The notes: generated from the sequence alone by a model not told the origin. Positions 36,452 to 45,755 are shown, counted from the stretch's first letter. The stretch is DNA of 64,000 nucleotides from CAYXLW01 sp964466055 (GCA_964466055.1 CAYXLW010000006.1:7851-71850); one strand, 5' to 3'. Numbers and translations are program-made.

Positions 36452-37129
36452 TTATATTTCTTCTTTATCCGTAAATACCACAAGTCGTTTGGTATAGCTT
36501 TTAGAAGACTTATTCCAAACTCCCTCACAGGTAATAAGATTGAGATGAGACTTCCCATCTTTTGAGGTAAATATTTCTGAAGCGTTCGCGTTCGGATCAT
36601 AGTTTCGTTTTTCACGTACAATGAAAGTAGTCGTTATCCCTTTTTCATCTTCGACGTATATCTTGTCACCTTTACGCAACGTATGTAACGTATCAAAGAC
36701 AGATCCTTCCCCTGTTTTCCAGCGACCATAATGTCCGGCAATAACGGCACTGCCACTTTCCCCGGGACGTGGTCCGAGCTTGAACCATGTCACATTGTTG
36801 GGACCCTTTGGTACACCCATTTCTCCGTTTTGTGTCATACCCGCAGGCTCAATAGTGGCATTAACATTGATTGTTGGAATCCTTAGACGCATGCCTGTTT
36901 TTGACTTTACTTGTTCTCCCAAAGAGATATTCTGATCTGCACTATGTATCAGATTTTGTAGAGTTTGATGAACTGTCGGTTCTAGGGAGAGAATAAACGA
37001 GACTGGTTTTGTATCGGAAATCTGACCAAAAAGATCAAGAGGAGGGAAGAAAAGAAGTATGAAAGAGATAACGATTCCTATAATGCTCACAAGAAACAAT
37101 GGCTTTTTGAATGAGATGTTAGATAGCAT
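36452..37129 (-). CDS. Sortase (class F-like transpeptidase)
   Basis: Membrane-anchored cysteine transpeptidase that attaches LPxTG proteins to the cell surface. The 225-aa protein has an N-terminal transmembrane segment (residues 10-29) and a sortase beta-barrel with catalytic His133 (IAGHYGRW), Cys201 (NLITCEGVWN) and Arg215 (TKRLVVFT). The short form, the MRLRIPTINVNATIEPAGMTQNG opening (longer than shown motifs; residues 80-102) and GVPKGPNNVTWF resemble actinobacterial class F or related class D/E enzymes. The surface protein at 39422-41572 ends in LPNTG and a membrane segment and is its likely substrate. Confidence 0.9.
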   Translation of the reverse strand: MLSNISFKKPLFLVSIIGIVISFILLFFPPLDLFGQISDTKPVSFILSLEPTVHQTLQNLIHSADQNISLGEQVKSKTGMRLRIPTINVNATIEPAGMTQNGEMGVPKGPNNVTWFKLGPRPGESGSAVIAGHYGRWKTGEGSVFDTLHTLRKGDKIYVEDEKGITTTFIVREKRNYDPNANASEIFTSKDGKSHLNLITCEGVWNKSSKSYTKRLVVFTDKEEI

Positions 37130-37282
37130 TATATTTTTTTAAAGATTTATAACTTAACACATTCTCTTAGCAGGGACTTTATTTTTTTAAACCAAACAAT
37201 AAGAACTATTTCCTCCTTATTCTTCTAGTTTTGGACTGGTAGATTTTTTCTTCTCTTAAATTTTTTATAAAAAGAAGACCTC

Positions 37283-37423
37283 CTATTTACCTCTAATGAT
37301 TCGTATGAGTATCGTAATGATAGCTATAACGAGAAGAATGTGAATGAACCCTCCCATCGTATAGGAAGAAACGAGCCCAAGGAGCCAGAGAATGATGAGG
37401 ATCGTAGCGATAGTCCATAGCAT
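37283..37423 (-). CDS. Small lmo0937-family membrane protein
   Basis: A 46-aa frame starting MLWTIATILIILWLLGLVSS and containing YTMGGFIHILLVIAII, the signature of the lmo0937/DUF5670 family of tiny two-helix membrane proteins, often stress-induced and found beside YtxH-type or CsbD-type genes. ATG at 37423 and TAG at 37285-37283. The segment is also open in another frame on the same strand, but only this frame gives a recognisable product. It lies downstream of the YtxH-like gene on the same strand. Confidence 0.8.
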   Translation of the reverse strand: MLWTIATILIILWLLGLVSSYTMGGFIHILLVIAIITILIRIIRGK

Positions 37424-37484
37424 AGAGTAGATGGTTATGAGTAAAAGTGTCCGTAAGACATGTTGAAAGATTGGAAGGAAATAG

Positions 37485-37521
37485 CCACCCTAAGGGTCTC
37501 ACCATTTGACCCTTAGGGTGG
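37485..37521. other. Perfect 14-bp inverted repeat (strong hairpin)
   Basis: CCACCCTAAGGGTC (37485-37498) and GACCCTTAGGGTGG (37508-37521) pair perfectly around a 9-base loop. It sits between the YtxH-like gene and the lmo0937-type gene. There is no T-run, so it is not a classic terminator; mRNA stabilisation or processing is possible. Confidence 0.7.
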
Positions 37522-37528
37522 ACTACTA

Positions 37529-37855
37529 TTAGTCTTCTTTTTCAGACAAATATTCTTCCTCCATTTCATGCCATTTGGATTGCAATGCGTTTATAAGAGA
37601 TTTCTTGGCATCAATCGCCAACTCCTTCTTTTTTTCATATTCTTCCACGACGGCTGTGACTACATCATCAAATTTTTCTTTCGTTATGTCTTCCATCTTA
37701 TGGAGAGACTTTTTTACATGTTTGGCTAGCGTTTTCAAATCTTTCTGTAAATCTTCACTCAGTTGTTGTCCTTCTTTGCTCATAGCAAAACCTATTGCGG
37801 CAGCTACTGCTAACAATCCACCTAAGATAAGACCTTTTTTAAATGTATTTTCCAT
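37529..37855 (-). CDS. YtxH-like membrane-anchored helical protein
   Basis: A 108-aa protein with the YtxH arrangement: a short N-terminus, one Gly/Ala-rich transmembrane segment (FKKGLILGGLLAVAAAIGFA, residues 5-24), then SKEGQQLSEDLQKDLKTL and a long charged helix likely to form a coiled coil. Family members (YtxH, general-stress proteins of Firmicutes) are of unknown molecular function. It neighbours the lmo0937-type gene, a common pairing with stress-response small proteins. Confidence 0.75.
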   Translation of the reverse strand: MENTFKKGLILGGLLAVAAAIGFAMSKEGQQLSEDLQKDLKTLAKHVKKSLHKMEDITKEKFDDVVTAVVEEYEKKKELAIDAKKSLINALQSKWHEMEEEYLSEKED

Positions 37856-37953
37856 AGATTATTTTTTAAAATATAAAGTTTTGACTTAGCCTGTTCACCA
37901 TGCGCGAAGCACTGATGTAAGGCTTATATTGAGAAATGGTATGAGATGTCTGA

Positions 37954-39348
37954 TTACTTGAAATAAGCCATAAACGCATCAAAGTTTTTTTGATTTTTAG
38001 AGTCCTGAAAGATTCCTGAAGTAAGGGAAACCTTTAGTTCTTCTACATAGTTCTTGCGAATTTCTTCAGATTTATTCTGCCACTCTTTTCCACTAGCAGT
38101 ATCTTTAACATCAATAGGAGTTTTCAGGGGTTGAAATTCCGGTAAATCCCAATAGGCAGTCAGTGCCATAGTATAAAGCTGAATTTCACTTCCCTTCGCC
38201 ATAATAAATCCTAACGAATAAGCTACATCTCCATTCCCGCTGGCAATTAAAGTAATGATCCCTGTTTTAACTGGAACAAAGTGGTCATAACGAACAAAGC
38301 AAGATTGGCAAAAATGCAGTGCTGGTATTTCCATTGAGACATTCCCACTCTTATACTGCAACTTCTTCTTAGCTTGATCTTGTAAGAATGTAACTGCTCC
38401 TACAAACTCTTGTTTGGAGAGCACATCATAAAGTTTTTGGGTTTCTTCTTTCATCTCCAAATAGCCCTCTCCCCAGCAAAAAAACTGAAAGAGTCTCTCA
38501 AATTTAGAGTCAGTTACACTTTCTAATCGCTCTTTTTGACAATCGTTATCTAGATACTGTACATCATAACTATACAAATGAACACCTGGTAACTTTTTCA
38601 GGATATCTCCTTTCGGAACAATAGATACATTCTCCTTTTCTGCAGAATTGCTGTTTGTCGATGGTTTGTTTTCAAAAAGCACCATTGTTGCTAACATTCT
38701 TTTGAGAATATCAACCTCTGTTTCATTATCTTCTTTATAAACCGAATCTCCATTCATTGCATTAAATGTCATAGTGTTATGTTGCCAAACCGCTTCTAAC
38801 CTAGGACCAAAGCCGCTTCTCTCACTGTGTATATTATAGGCAAGTTCATAGGTATGGATATCTTCTCCTGTATTTGTTTTTATAATTGCTTTTTGATATA
38901 AAGCTTCTTTATTGTGTCCTTTCAATTGTTCTTCGTACGAGAGAGATGTAGGAGATGGTTCTCTATAATCAATATATATTATCAAAAAATCTTTTGGACA
39001 TGCGCCAGGCACACAATCTTTGTTTTTTTTATTTTCAATATAGATTCTATTGTTATATTTAGTAATTTCTTCGCGAATAAGCCAATTTTTGGGGTACTTA
39101 AATTGAATTCCAAGCGTATCATTCTTATATGTCTGCCAATCCTTTTCTGCCGATTCTGCAGAATTGCTGTTTTCCAATGATTCGTTTTCATTTGGCAGTT
39201 CTTCGTTTTCTATTTTTGATTCTTGGTTTTGATTTTTATTTTGTACCAAATCTGAATTGTTATTCGGATTTGATTGTCCTGGCACAGAACAACCTGAAAT
39301 CAACAGAAGACTTAATGCAATAAAAGACGGTTTAAGAAATTTTTTCAT
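37954..39348 (-). CDS. Large lipoprotein, function unknown
   Basis: A 464-aa lipoprotein: signal peptide MKKFLKPSFIALSLLLISGC with lipobox ISGC (Cys20), then a long Asn/Glu/Ser-rich linker (residues 25-70). A domain follows with TLGIQFKYPKNWLI, resembling the PsbP-like/YPxxW fold common in Patescibacteria lipoproteins. A second half (about 245-464) contains Cys residues in a possible metal or disulfide cluster (HFCQSCF). The phrase NSNSAE occurs twice, once ahead of each half (about residues 60 and 231), suggesting two-domain construction by duplication of the linker. It lies within the sortase island, but has no LPxTG of its own. Confidence 0.7.
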   Translation of the reverse strand: MKKFLKPSFIALSLLLISGCSVPGQSNPNNNSDLVQNKNQNQESKIENEELPNENESLENSNSAESAEKDWQTYKNDTLGIQFKYPKNWLIREEITKYNNRIYIENKKNKDCVPGACPKDFLIIYIDYREPSPTSLSYEEQLKGHNKEALYQKAIIKTNTGEDIHTYELAYNIHSERSGFGPRLEAVWQHNTMTFNAMNGDSVYKEDNETEVDILKRMLATMVLFENKPSTNSNSAEKENVSIVPKGDILKKLPGVHLYSYDVQYLDNDCQKERLESVTDSKFERLFQFFCWGEGYLEMKEETQKLYDVLSKQEFVGAVTFLQDQAKKKLQYKSGNVSMEIPALHFCQSCFVRYDHFVPVKTGIITLIASGNGDVAYSLGFIMAKGSEIQLYTMALTAYWDLPEFQPLKTPIDVKDTASGKEWQNKSEEIRKNYVEELKVSLTSGIFQDSKNQKNFDAFMAYFK

Positions 39349-39421
39349 AAAAATGTAATTAAGTAAATAAATAGTCTCATTACTCAGCCAATTGTGTTTT
39401 ACATCAAGATTAAAATTACCA

Positions 39422-41572
39422 CTAAGCCTTTTTTCTCAGAACAACATAGAAGGAAACCGAAGCAACGAGTATGCTAGAGAGGAAGACAATGTTCCATGGT
39501 ATGTTTTCTCCTTCGGGAGGAAATCCTGTATTGGGTAGTTTCGGAATAACCGGTGCTGGCGGAATAACAGGAATAGGTGGAGCTACAACAACGGTAGCTA
39601 TGGCAAAATCTCTCACAGTTAGACCGTTGCCTTCGCCTCTCGCGATGGCGGTGTTTGTTGTTGTTTCGGCAAGATTTGTTCTACAGGTGTAAGTCCATGT
39701 TTCAGCCGTATTAAGCTTTGCATCACTATTCGTGTCACCGGAAATATATTTCATTGGTCTACACTTGTCATCCGTGAGACGGACATTACTTAACGCAACT
39801 GTTCCTGGGTTAGTTATTTTTTCAGTGTAGGTAATCATTCCTCCTTCGGCAGGCAATGTTAATGGATGGGGAACTTTTGTTACATGGATCAACGGTGGTA
39901 CAACTACAGGTGCGCCCACAACAACAGTAGCACTTGCAATATCAGTAGCACTGACACCATTAGCCCATCCTGTCGCAACAACCGTGTTTGTATGCGTTTT
40001 TGCGAGTGTCGTGGAACAAGTGTGTGTCCATGTTTCATTGATATCAAGCTTTGCATTAGTATTTATGTCTCCTGAAATCAACACTATAGGACTGCATGTG
40101 TCTCCAACTAGGGTAATCTTAGTTACAGGAACTATGCCAATATTACGAAGCGTGTATGTGTATGTTACTAAACCTCTACCTGCAGGTAGTGCTAGCGGAC
40201 TGGGTACTTTTACAACATCAATGAGGGGTGGCACTATACGTGTCCATCGCGAGCCTCCACCGCCTCCACCACCTCCACCACCACTTGAACTTGGCTTATC
40301 GTCATTTGTAATAATGCAAGTTTTCGCATCACCCGAAAGGAGACTCAGATTACCACTACTGTCACAATCGCCAGAGAACGATTGCGTATAGTTAGTATTC
40401 GTTGTTTCGGTTATAGTATAGGCACCGAGAGGAAATGTGTTTGTCACTCCAGAGATAACAGGTGTACTGTTCACAAATAACGGAAAATCAGCAATAGTCA
40501 TGCTTTTGCCATTATCATTGATAACTGTTTTGACAACGTTAATCGTAGCAGGCAAAACAATTGCGATATCATCATTTGTTATCGTACAAGTTTTATCATC
40601 ACCGGAGGTAAGCGTAATGGTACCACTCGCATCACAATCTCCGCTAAAAGTTTTTGTATAAGAAATATTCGCATCTTCACTAACGACATACGTACCTGCC
40701 GTGAGTGCATAAGACGTTCCGGGAGCACCAATTCCTGTGGCAGGACTTCCCGTAACGTCAACACCCAAATGCGTTACATGCAGAGCAAAGGCAGAAGCCA
40801 AAGCAATCCCCCCGCTATTATTGACCACTTGTTTTATAACATTTAGAGTCGCAAGAGAGGAAGAACAGACTGGGACAGTAATCGTATCTGTATCACCTGT
40901 CGTAACTGTTCCGGCACCCAGTGACAAGGCTTGTCCTGTCCATGTGGTGTTTGCACCCACAGTAATAGCATTCGCATTGTCAATAATAGTACCGACAAAT
41001 GTTGTGTTCGCACCAAGTGTTGTAGCTGCTGTCGGTGTCCAAAAGATATTACAAGCAGATGCGCCACTTCCGCTCCAAGTGATGTGGGAGTTGTCCGTGG
41101 AAGTAAGTGATCCAACAGCTCTGAAGATGTATGTTCCGGAACCGTTCAGAGTCATGCCTCCTACTCCTATATTCATCGCTCCTGTACTACAATACACGCC
41201 GGGAGCATACACGCCTGTGGCACCATTCGGACCATCCGTAGAGAGATCAATGGCTCCTGATACGAAATTGAATGTACATGGTTGGGAAGCTAAAGAAGTT
41301 AAGGCATTACCGGCATCTATTCTTGCTGTAGAAGTAGGGGCACCGGATCCGTAGTTCGCGTGTGTGCCCAAAGGAGCAGTTGCTGGTCCCGTAGTGAATC
41401 CGATATCTCCATTGACAGTAGTTGCTGATGAAGAGTTGCTGTATGTACCAGCAAGAACACCGTATGTATCAGCTACACCCAGAGATGGTGTTGTTGCTGC
41501 AAATGTAATATTTGCTTCCATAAGGCCGAGTACGACAAACACAGCGAATAAAACTTTTAAAAATGTTTTCAT
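39422..41572 (-). CDS. LPxTG surface protein: ice-binding-like domain plus SpaA-like and DUF11-like repeats
   Basis: Surface adhesin-like protein of 716 aa. Signal peptide 1-25; DUF3494 ice-binding-type beta-solenoid at about 26-235 (LGVADTYGVLAGT, NGDIGFTTGP, GANTTFVGTIID, WTGQALSLGAGTVT). Two prealbumin-like repeats follow, each ending in SGD.KTC.ITNDD (about 245-425). A linker of ten Gly follows SSS near 430, then two DUF11-like repeats with IDVVKVPSPLALPAG and IHVTKVPHPLTLPAE (about 455-660). The sorting signal is LPNTG at 679-683, a hydrophobic segment and the basic end RKKA. Ice binding itself is not proven: the domain is also used as a surface adhesion fold. The gene is visibly GC-richer than the housekeeping region. 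Confidence 0.88.
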   Translation of the reverse strand: MKTFLKVLFAVFVVLGLMEANITFAATTPSLGVADTYGVLAGTYSNSSSATTVNGDIGFTTGPATAPLGTHANYGSGAPTSTARIDAGNALTSLASQPCTFNFVSGAIDLSTDGPNGATGVYAPGVYCSTGAMNIGVGGMTLNGSGTYIFRAVGSLTSTDNSHITWSGSGASACNIFWTPTAATTLGANTTFVGTIIDNANAITVGANTTWTGQALSLGAGTVTTGDTDTITVPVCSSSLATLNVIKQVVNNSGGIALASAFALHVTHLGVDVTGSPATGIGAPGTSYALTAGTYVVSEDANISYTKTFSGDCDASGTITLTSGDDKTCTITNDDIAIVLPATINVVKTVINDNGKSMTIADFPLFVNSTPVISGVTNTFPLGAYTITETTNTNYTQSFSGDCDSSGNLSLLSGDAKTCIITNDDKPSSSGGGGGGGGGGSRWTRIVPPLIDVVKVPSPLALPAGRGLVTYTYTLRNIGIVPVTKITLVGDTCSPIVLISGDINTNAKLDINETWTHTCSTTLAKTHTNTVVATGWANGVSATDIASATVVVGAPVVVPPLIHVTKVPHPLTLPAEGGMITYTEKITNPGTVALSNVRLTDDKCRPMKYISGDTNSDAKLNTAETWTYTCRTNLAETTTNTAIARGEGNGLTVRDFAIATVVVAPPIPVIPPAPVIPKLPNTGFPPEGENIPWNIVFLSSILVASVSFYVVLRKKA

Positions 41573-41823
41573 AATCGCAATTTATTATATAATAAAGCTT
41601 TATAACGGTATACTTTTTCAACAGCATTGCAATAGCAATATAATCTTGTAAAAAAGAGAAGCCACCATTAGTTAGTGTTCAGCTCGAGGTAGTATGACCA
41701 ATTAACCCTTCCAATAAGACATTTTGTAGACATAAAAGCTTTTTTAAAGACTCAAATTACAAAAAGTTTAGGATGTTTGTTCTCCTAGATTTACGCCTTA
41801 TAGAAGCCAAAAACGCCTATTCA

Positions 41824-41938
41824 GGCTGATCACTCGTGGCTAGAACTCTTGGGGTAGATAATTAAGACACAAATATGCGCATGTTTAAAATGAGACAATA
41901 TAGAAAAAGTGTCTTATTTTAAAATTATTAAAAAACTT
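41824..41938. repeat. Family-1 intergenic repeat, copy 1 (diverged, short)
   Basis: Begins AGGCTGATCACTCGTGGCTA then GAACTCTTGGGG and ends in an inverted motif, AATGAGACA then GTGTCTTATTTT. It is a shorter, diverged relative of 41977-42220 and 53903-54161. Confidence 0.65.
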
Positions 41939-41976
41939 AACTTTACACACCATTGTCATTAATTGAATAAATTTTT

Positions 41977-42220
41977 GGCTGACCACTCTGGTCTAGAACC
42001 CTTTTGAGACATAATTAAGGTGCAAATATAGGAATGTTTAGAATGAGAAAGTACAGAAAAAAGTGTCTTATTTTAAAAGGTATAACTAATGCTATATATG
42101 GGTTTAATAAAAGAGAAAAGACAATGTCATAGATTAGAAATGAGACAAATGAGACACTATAAAAAGGGCTGTCTCATTTTAAGCTCTCCATAAAAGTTTT
42201 TATTATATTTGTCAAAAAAA
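41977..42220. repeat. Family-1 intergenic repeat, copy 2
   Basis: Begins GGCTGACCACTCTGGTCTAG then AACCCTTTTGAGACATAATT and continues to TTTGTCAAAAAAA. Collinear with 53903-54161 over about 240 bp with scattered differences. It contains two hairpin-like motifs built on TGAGACA and TGTCTCATTTT. Confidence 0.85.
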
Positions 42221-42457
42221 CCCAAAAAACCCAACTATATGAGACTCAGAAAATTTATTTATAAGATAATATTCTTAATTGAAAGATATTGATGCTTAAG
42301 CGACATATCAACAATTTAAGTATGAAAAAATTCATTTCTGGTTTTTATACTTTTGGGATTTTAATATTTCAAAACTATGAAATCTATAAAATGCCTATAA
42401 ATGTATTCTTTTCTTGCAATATATTTTTTAATGAGAAAATATAAATCTTAATCCCAA

Positions 42458-42491
42458 TTTTCTGCCTTATCTAGGCTGTCTGAATTTCGGG
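42458..42491 (-). repeat. Inverted-pair site, left copy (possible recombination site)
   Basis: Reverse complement of the site at 54725-54757: 16 bases CCCGAAATTCAGACAG and 13 bases ATAAGGCAGAAAA are identical and a 4-5 base centre differs. The pair is in opposite orientation, about 12.3 kb apart. Confidence 0.7.
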
Positions 42492-42644
42492 TATATTATA
42501 ATGTTTGTTGATTAATGGAAACAAACCTGAAAAGAGAAAAATATTAGAAAATTTTAAAAATAAGTTGTTTTTAAGGGATAAAAAAATTTATCCGATTTAT
42601 AATGATATAAACACAACATCAAAACTTTATAAAATTATAATATC

Positions 42645-42673
42645 TTGATAATTTTTATAAAGTTATGTAATAT
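42645..42673 (+). promoter_or_regulatory. Promoter of the HTH-Fic gene with flanking operators
   Basis: TTGATA (42645-42650) and TAATAT (42668-42673) are spaced 17 bp, putting the transcription start at or next to the ATG at 42680; the mRNA would be leaderless. AACTTTATAAAATTA upstream and TAATTTTTATAAAGTT downstream form an inverted repeat over the -35 box. ATATCATGATAT (42670-42681) is a perfect palindrome over the start codon. These fit autoregulation by the protein's own HTH domain. Confidence 0.6.
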
Positions 42674-42679
42674 CATGAT

Positions 42680-43597
42680 ATGAAAATATCAGAGAAATTA
42701 AAGATTGTTAAAAATCTTTCGGGAGTTTCGCAAGAAAAGCTATCTCAAATGCTAGAAGTGTCTTTTGTTACATTAAACAGCTGGATTAATGAGAGATCTA
42801 TTCCTCATAAGAAAAAACAAGTTGTTATAGACAATTTATATAAACGATATACGGGACAAAATATTATCCCTGAAACAGCTTTGGAAGCAAAAAAAGAGAT
42901 GATAAAAACAAAAAAGAAAAAGTATAAAAATATATTAAAACTTATTTTAGAAAGAAAAGATTTGTATGATAGCATCGTGCTTTCATTTACATATAACACT
43001 AATAGTATTGAAGGAAGCACATTAAGTGAGAATGAAACTGCAACTGTATTATTTCAAAACAAGGCTTTGTCTAATAAAAGCTTAATTGAGCAATTAGAAG
43101 CAAAAAATCATCAATCTGCATTAAATTATTTGTTAAACTATTTAACAAAATCAAAAGATATTAATGAAGAACTGATTTTTAAGTTACATAGTATTCTAAT
43201 GAATAGTATTAGAGATGATGCTGGATATTATCGTAATCATGGAGTTCGCATTGTTGGCTCAAATGTGCCTACAGCAAACTATCTCAAAATTTCCAAATTA
43301 ATGAATGATTTAATTGTTCAAATAAAAGATCCTAAAAAAGATATTATTACTAATATTACAGAAATTCACAGCATATTTGAAAAAATTCATCCGTTTTCAG
43401 ATGGAAATGGAAGAATAGGAAGACTCATCATAACAGCAATGCTACTCAAATATAATTTTCCTCCAGCAATTATAAAACAAGAAAATAAAAGCTTGTATTA
43501 TTCTTATTTGAGTAAATCTCAAATAGAAAATGATTACAGTTTACTTGAAGACTTTATATGTGATGCGATTATGAATGGGTTTGAATTGATAGAATAA
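42680..43597 (+). CDS. Fic-domain AMP-transferase with N-terminal HTH
   Basis: A 305-aa Fic protein that would transfer AMP (or another nucleotide moiety) from NTP to protein hydroxyls. N-terminal XRE-like helix-turn-helix at residues 8-55 (GVSQEKLSQMLEVSFVTLNSW). The Fic active motif HPFSDGNGRIGR is at 237-248 with catalytic His237. The inhibitory helix motif is in frame before the core, TNSIEG (Glu111), matching the S/T-x-x-x-E-G/N rule for self-inhibited class II Fic enzymes. Palindromes over its promoter suggest autorepression. It lies 16 bp before the primase-helicase gene and is probably cotranscribed with it. It may act as a toxin or as a regulator of the element. Confidence 0.88.
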   Translation: MKISEKLKIVKNLSGVSQEKLSQMLEVSFVTLNSWINERSIPHKKKQVVIDNLYKRYTGQNIIPETALEAKKEMIKTKKKKYKNILKLILERKDLYDSIVLSFTYNTNSIEGSTLSENETATVLFQNKALSNKSLIEQLEAKNHQSALNYLLNYLTKSKDINEELIFKLHSILMNSIRDDAGYYRNHGVRIVGSNVPTANYLKISKLMNDLIVQIKDPKKDIITNITEIHSIFEKIHPFSDGNGRIGRLIITAMLLKYNFPPAIIKQENKSLYYSYLSKSQIENDYSLLEDFICDAIMNGFELIE

Positions 43598-43613
43598 GAT
43601 TAAACTTTAAACT

Positions 43614-45755
43614 TTGAACAATCTAAACTACCAAGAAAGAATAAAATTATTTTACGATCTTTTTAAAGGAAGAAGAGATGTTTATCCTGTATATTGGAAA
43701 AGTACTAAAACAGGAAAAAGCGGATATTCTCCAGTGTGTATAAATGAATGGGAAAGACCAATATGCTTAAAGACTAGAGGAGGAAAATGTAAAGATTGTA
43801 ACTTTAGAGAAAATGCAGAATTTACAAAAGAAATAGTAGAAAAACATTTACTAGGGAAAATAGTAGCAGGTATTTATCCCATGATGGAAGATAATACTAC
43901 TTATTTTCTTGCCGTAGATTTTGATAAAAAAGAATGGAAAAAGGAAGTAATTAACTTTTTAGAAGCTTGCAAGGAATATGACATGCCAGCTTATTTAGAA
44001 CGATCTCGCTCAGGGGATGGCGGACATGTTTGGATATTTTTTACAGATAAATATCCTGCTATTAAAAGCAGAGAAATAGCATTTTACCTTTTAGAAAAAT
44101 CTGGAATTATTTCTTCATTATCCAAAGAACAAAGCTTTGATAGAGTTTTCCCAAATCAAGATATCTTGTCTCTTAAAGGGTATGGAAATCTTATAGCACT
44201 ACCTTTACAAGCTGAATCACGAAAAGAAAACAATAGTGTTTTTGTTGATCCTGAAACTTTTAAACCATATGAAGATCAATGGAGTTTTCTTCAAAATATT
44301 AAAAAAGTTAGTCCTGAATTTTTGGATAAATTACTGAATAATATTGATAAAGGAAATTTAGTAAAAGATTGTAATATTAAGAAATTACAAATATTTCAGA
44401 GCAATTGTATAAAATTAAAAAAATCTCAACTTAACCGAAAACTTATTAATTTTATCAAAGAAGAATTGAATATTCCTAATCCTGAATATTTCAGTAAAAA
44501 AAGATTAGGAAAAAGTGTTTATAAAATTCCTCAATATTTTTGTGCCATAAAAGAAGAGGAAAAAGAGATAAGTATTCCTAGGGGATTTTTAAGAAAATTA
44601 ATTGAATTTTGCATTAAAGAAAGTATCAATTATGAACTCAAAACCGAAAAACAAAAATATGAATCTGTTTCTTTTAAGTCAAAAATCAAGCCATATTCTC
44701 ATCAAGAAGATATTCTAAGAGAATCAGAAAAATATCCTGAAGGCGTAATTGTTGCTCCGGCAGGTTCGGGAAAAACAATTATTGGATTACAAATTATTGC
44801 AGAGAAAAAACTTCCAGCAATTATTTTGGTTCATAGAAAACAAATCTTTGAACAATGGATAGAAAAAATCGAATCGTTTCTTAATATTCATAAAAAAGAT
44901 ATTGGGCAAATTAGTGCAACTAAAAAGAAACTAGGAGAAAAAATTAATGTAGCAATGATGCAGTCTTTAAAATCCATAGAAAATAAAGAGTTGCACCAGT
45001 TTGGAACTGTTATTGTTGATGAATGTCATCATATTCCAGCAAATACTTTTAGAGAATGTATTGAAAGATTTACTCCAAAATATTTATATGGATTAACGGC
45101 AACAGCTAAAAGAAAACACGGCGATGAAAATTTAATCTTTGCTTACATTGGAGATATTATTTCTGAAATTGAATTGAAAGAAGAAAACAAATCTCAAGTA
45201 ATTTCTAAAGTCGAAATAATCGAAACTTTGTTTTATCTTCCTTTTGAAGTTAATAGTAACAACTTGCAACAAGCATTAAAAATACTTATTTTTGATTCTA
45301 GAAGAAATGAACTTATAGCAGAAAAAATTTTAGAGAATGTAGAAAATGGAAAGTGTTTAGTGATTACAGAAAGAAAAGATCATACAGAAATTTTAAATCT
45401 TTATCTTAAAGAGAAAGTAGAAACTTTAGTATTTACAGGAGAGTTAACTCCCAAACAAAGAAAGATAAAATTTGATCAAATAAAGTTTGGAAACTTTGAA
45501 GTTCTTATTGCAACAGGACAAATATTTGGTGAAGGTGTTGATATTGCAAGTTTAGATATTTTATTTCTTGTTTTTCCATTTTCTTTTGAAGGCAAGTTGA
45601 TTCAGTATATTGGAAGAATTCAACGTTCTGAAAATGAGAATAAAAAAGTGTTTGATTTTAGGGATGTTTCGATTACTTATTTTGATAGAATGTTTAAGCA
45701 GAGGAAAAAATATTATGATAAAATTAAGAGAGATAAACAGTTGAAACTGCTTTAA
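43614..45755 (+). CDS. Archaeo-eukaryotic primase / SF2 helicase fusion (TOTE type)
   Basis: A 713-aa fusion starting at TTG 43614. N-terminal AEP/PrimPol domain of the type named from TOTE conflict systems: a four-Cys zinc knuckle (Cys42, Cys51, Cys59, Cys62), catalytic acidic pair in FLAVDFD (Asp102, Asp104), and the downstream His in GGHVWIFF (His138). The C-terminal SF2 helicase has Walker A APAGSGKT at about 380-387, DECH at about 469-472, LTATAK, and motifs IATGQIFGEGVD and QYIGRIQR. Such fusions are described in mobile-element and biological-conflict loci; a role in element replication or defence is inference. It follows the Fic gene by 16 bp. The nuclease domain often present in relatives is not seen. 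Confidence 0.82.
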   Translation: MNNLNYQERIKLFYDLFKGRRDVYPVYWKSTKTGKSGYSPVCINEWERPICLKTRGGKCKDCNFRENAEFTKEIVEKHLLGKIVAGIYPMMEDNTTYFLAVDFDKKEWKKEVINFLEACKEYDMPAYLERSRSGDGGHVWIFFTDKYPAIKSREIAFYLLEKSGIISSLSKEQSFDRVFPNQDILSLKGYGNLIALPLQAESRKENNSVFVDPETFKPYEDQWSFLQNIKKVSPEFLDKLLNNIDKGNLVKDCNIKKLQIFQSNCIKLKKSQLNRKLINFIKEELNIPNPEYFSKKRLGKSVYKIPQYFCAIKEEEKEISIPRGFLRKLIEFCIKESINYELKTEKQKYESVSFKSKIKPYSHQEDILRESEKYPEGVIVAPAGSGKTIIGLQIIAEKKLPAIILVHRKQIFEQWIEKIESFLNIHKKDIGQISATKKKLGEKINVAMMQSLKSIENKELHQFGTVIVDECHHIPANTFRECIERFTPKYLYGLTATAKRKHGDENLIFAYIGDIISEIELKEENKSQVISKVEIIETLFYLPFEVNSNNLQQALKILIFDSRRNELIAEKILENVENGKCLVITERKDHTEILNLYLKEKVETLVFTGELTPKQRKIKFDQIKFGNFEVLIATGQIFGEGVDIASLDILFLVFPFSFEGKLIQYIGRIQRSENENKKVFDFRDVSITYFDRMFKQRKKYYDKIKRDKQLKLL

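Larger units (their letters stand above)
41573..42644. other. About 1.07 kb without a convincing gene; repeats
   Basis: The junction between the surface island and the mobile region. It contains two copies of the family-1 repeat (41824-41938, 41977-42220), the inverted-pair site at 42458-42491, and very AT-rich DNA. A 40-codon frame at 42322-42444 (MKKFISGFYTFGILIFQ start) is probably chance. The left boundary of the mobile region may lie here. Confidence 0.6.

Noticed and set aside
37293..37505. 70-aa minus-strand frame
   Set aside because: The composition (His/Tyr-rich) is implausible, and the same DNA encodes the recognisable lmo0937-type protein in another frame.
39984..40391. Plus-strand frame with a polyproline run opposite the LPNTG surface protein
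   Set aside because: The proline run is the complement of the Gly-linker codons; it is a shadow.
42322..42444. 40-codon frame starting MKKFISGFYTF
   Set aside because: AT-rich DNA, no ribosome binding site, no similarity recognised; it is likely chance.
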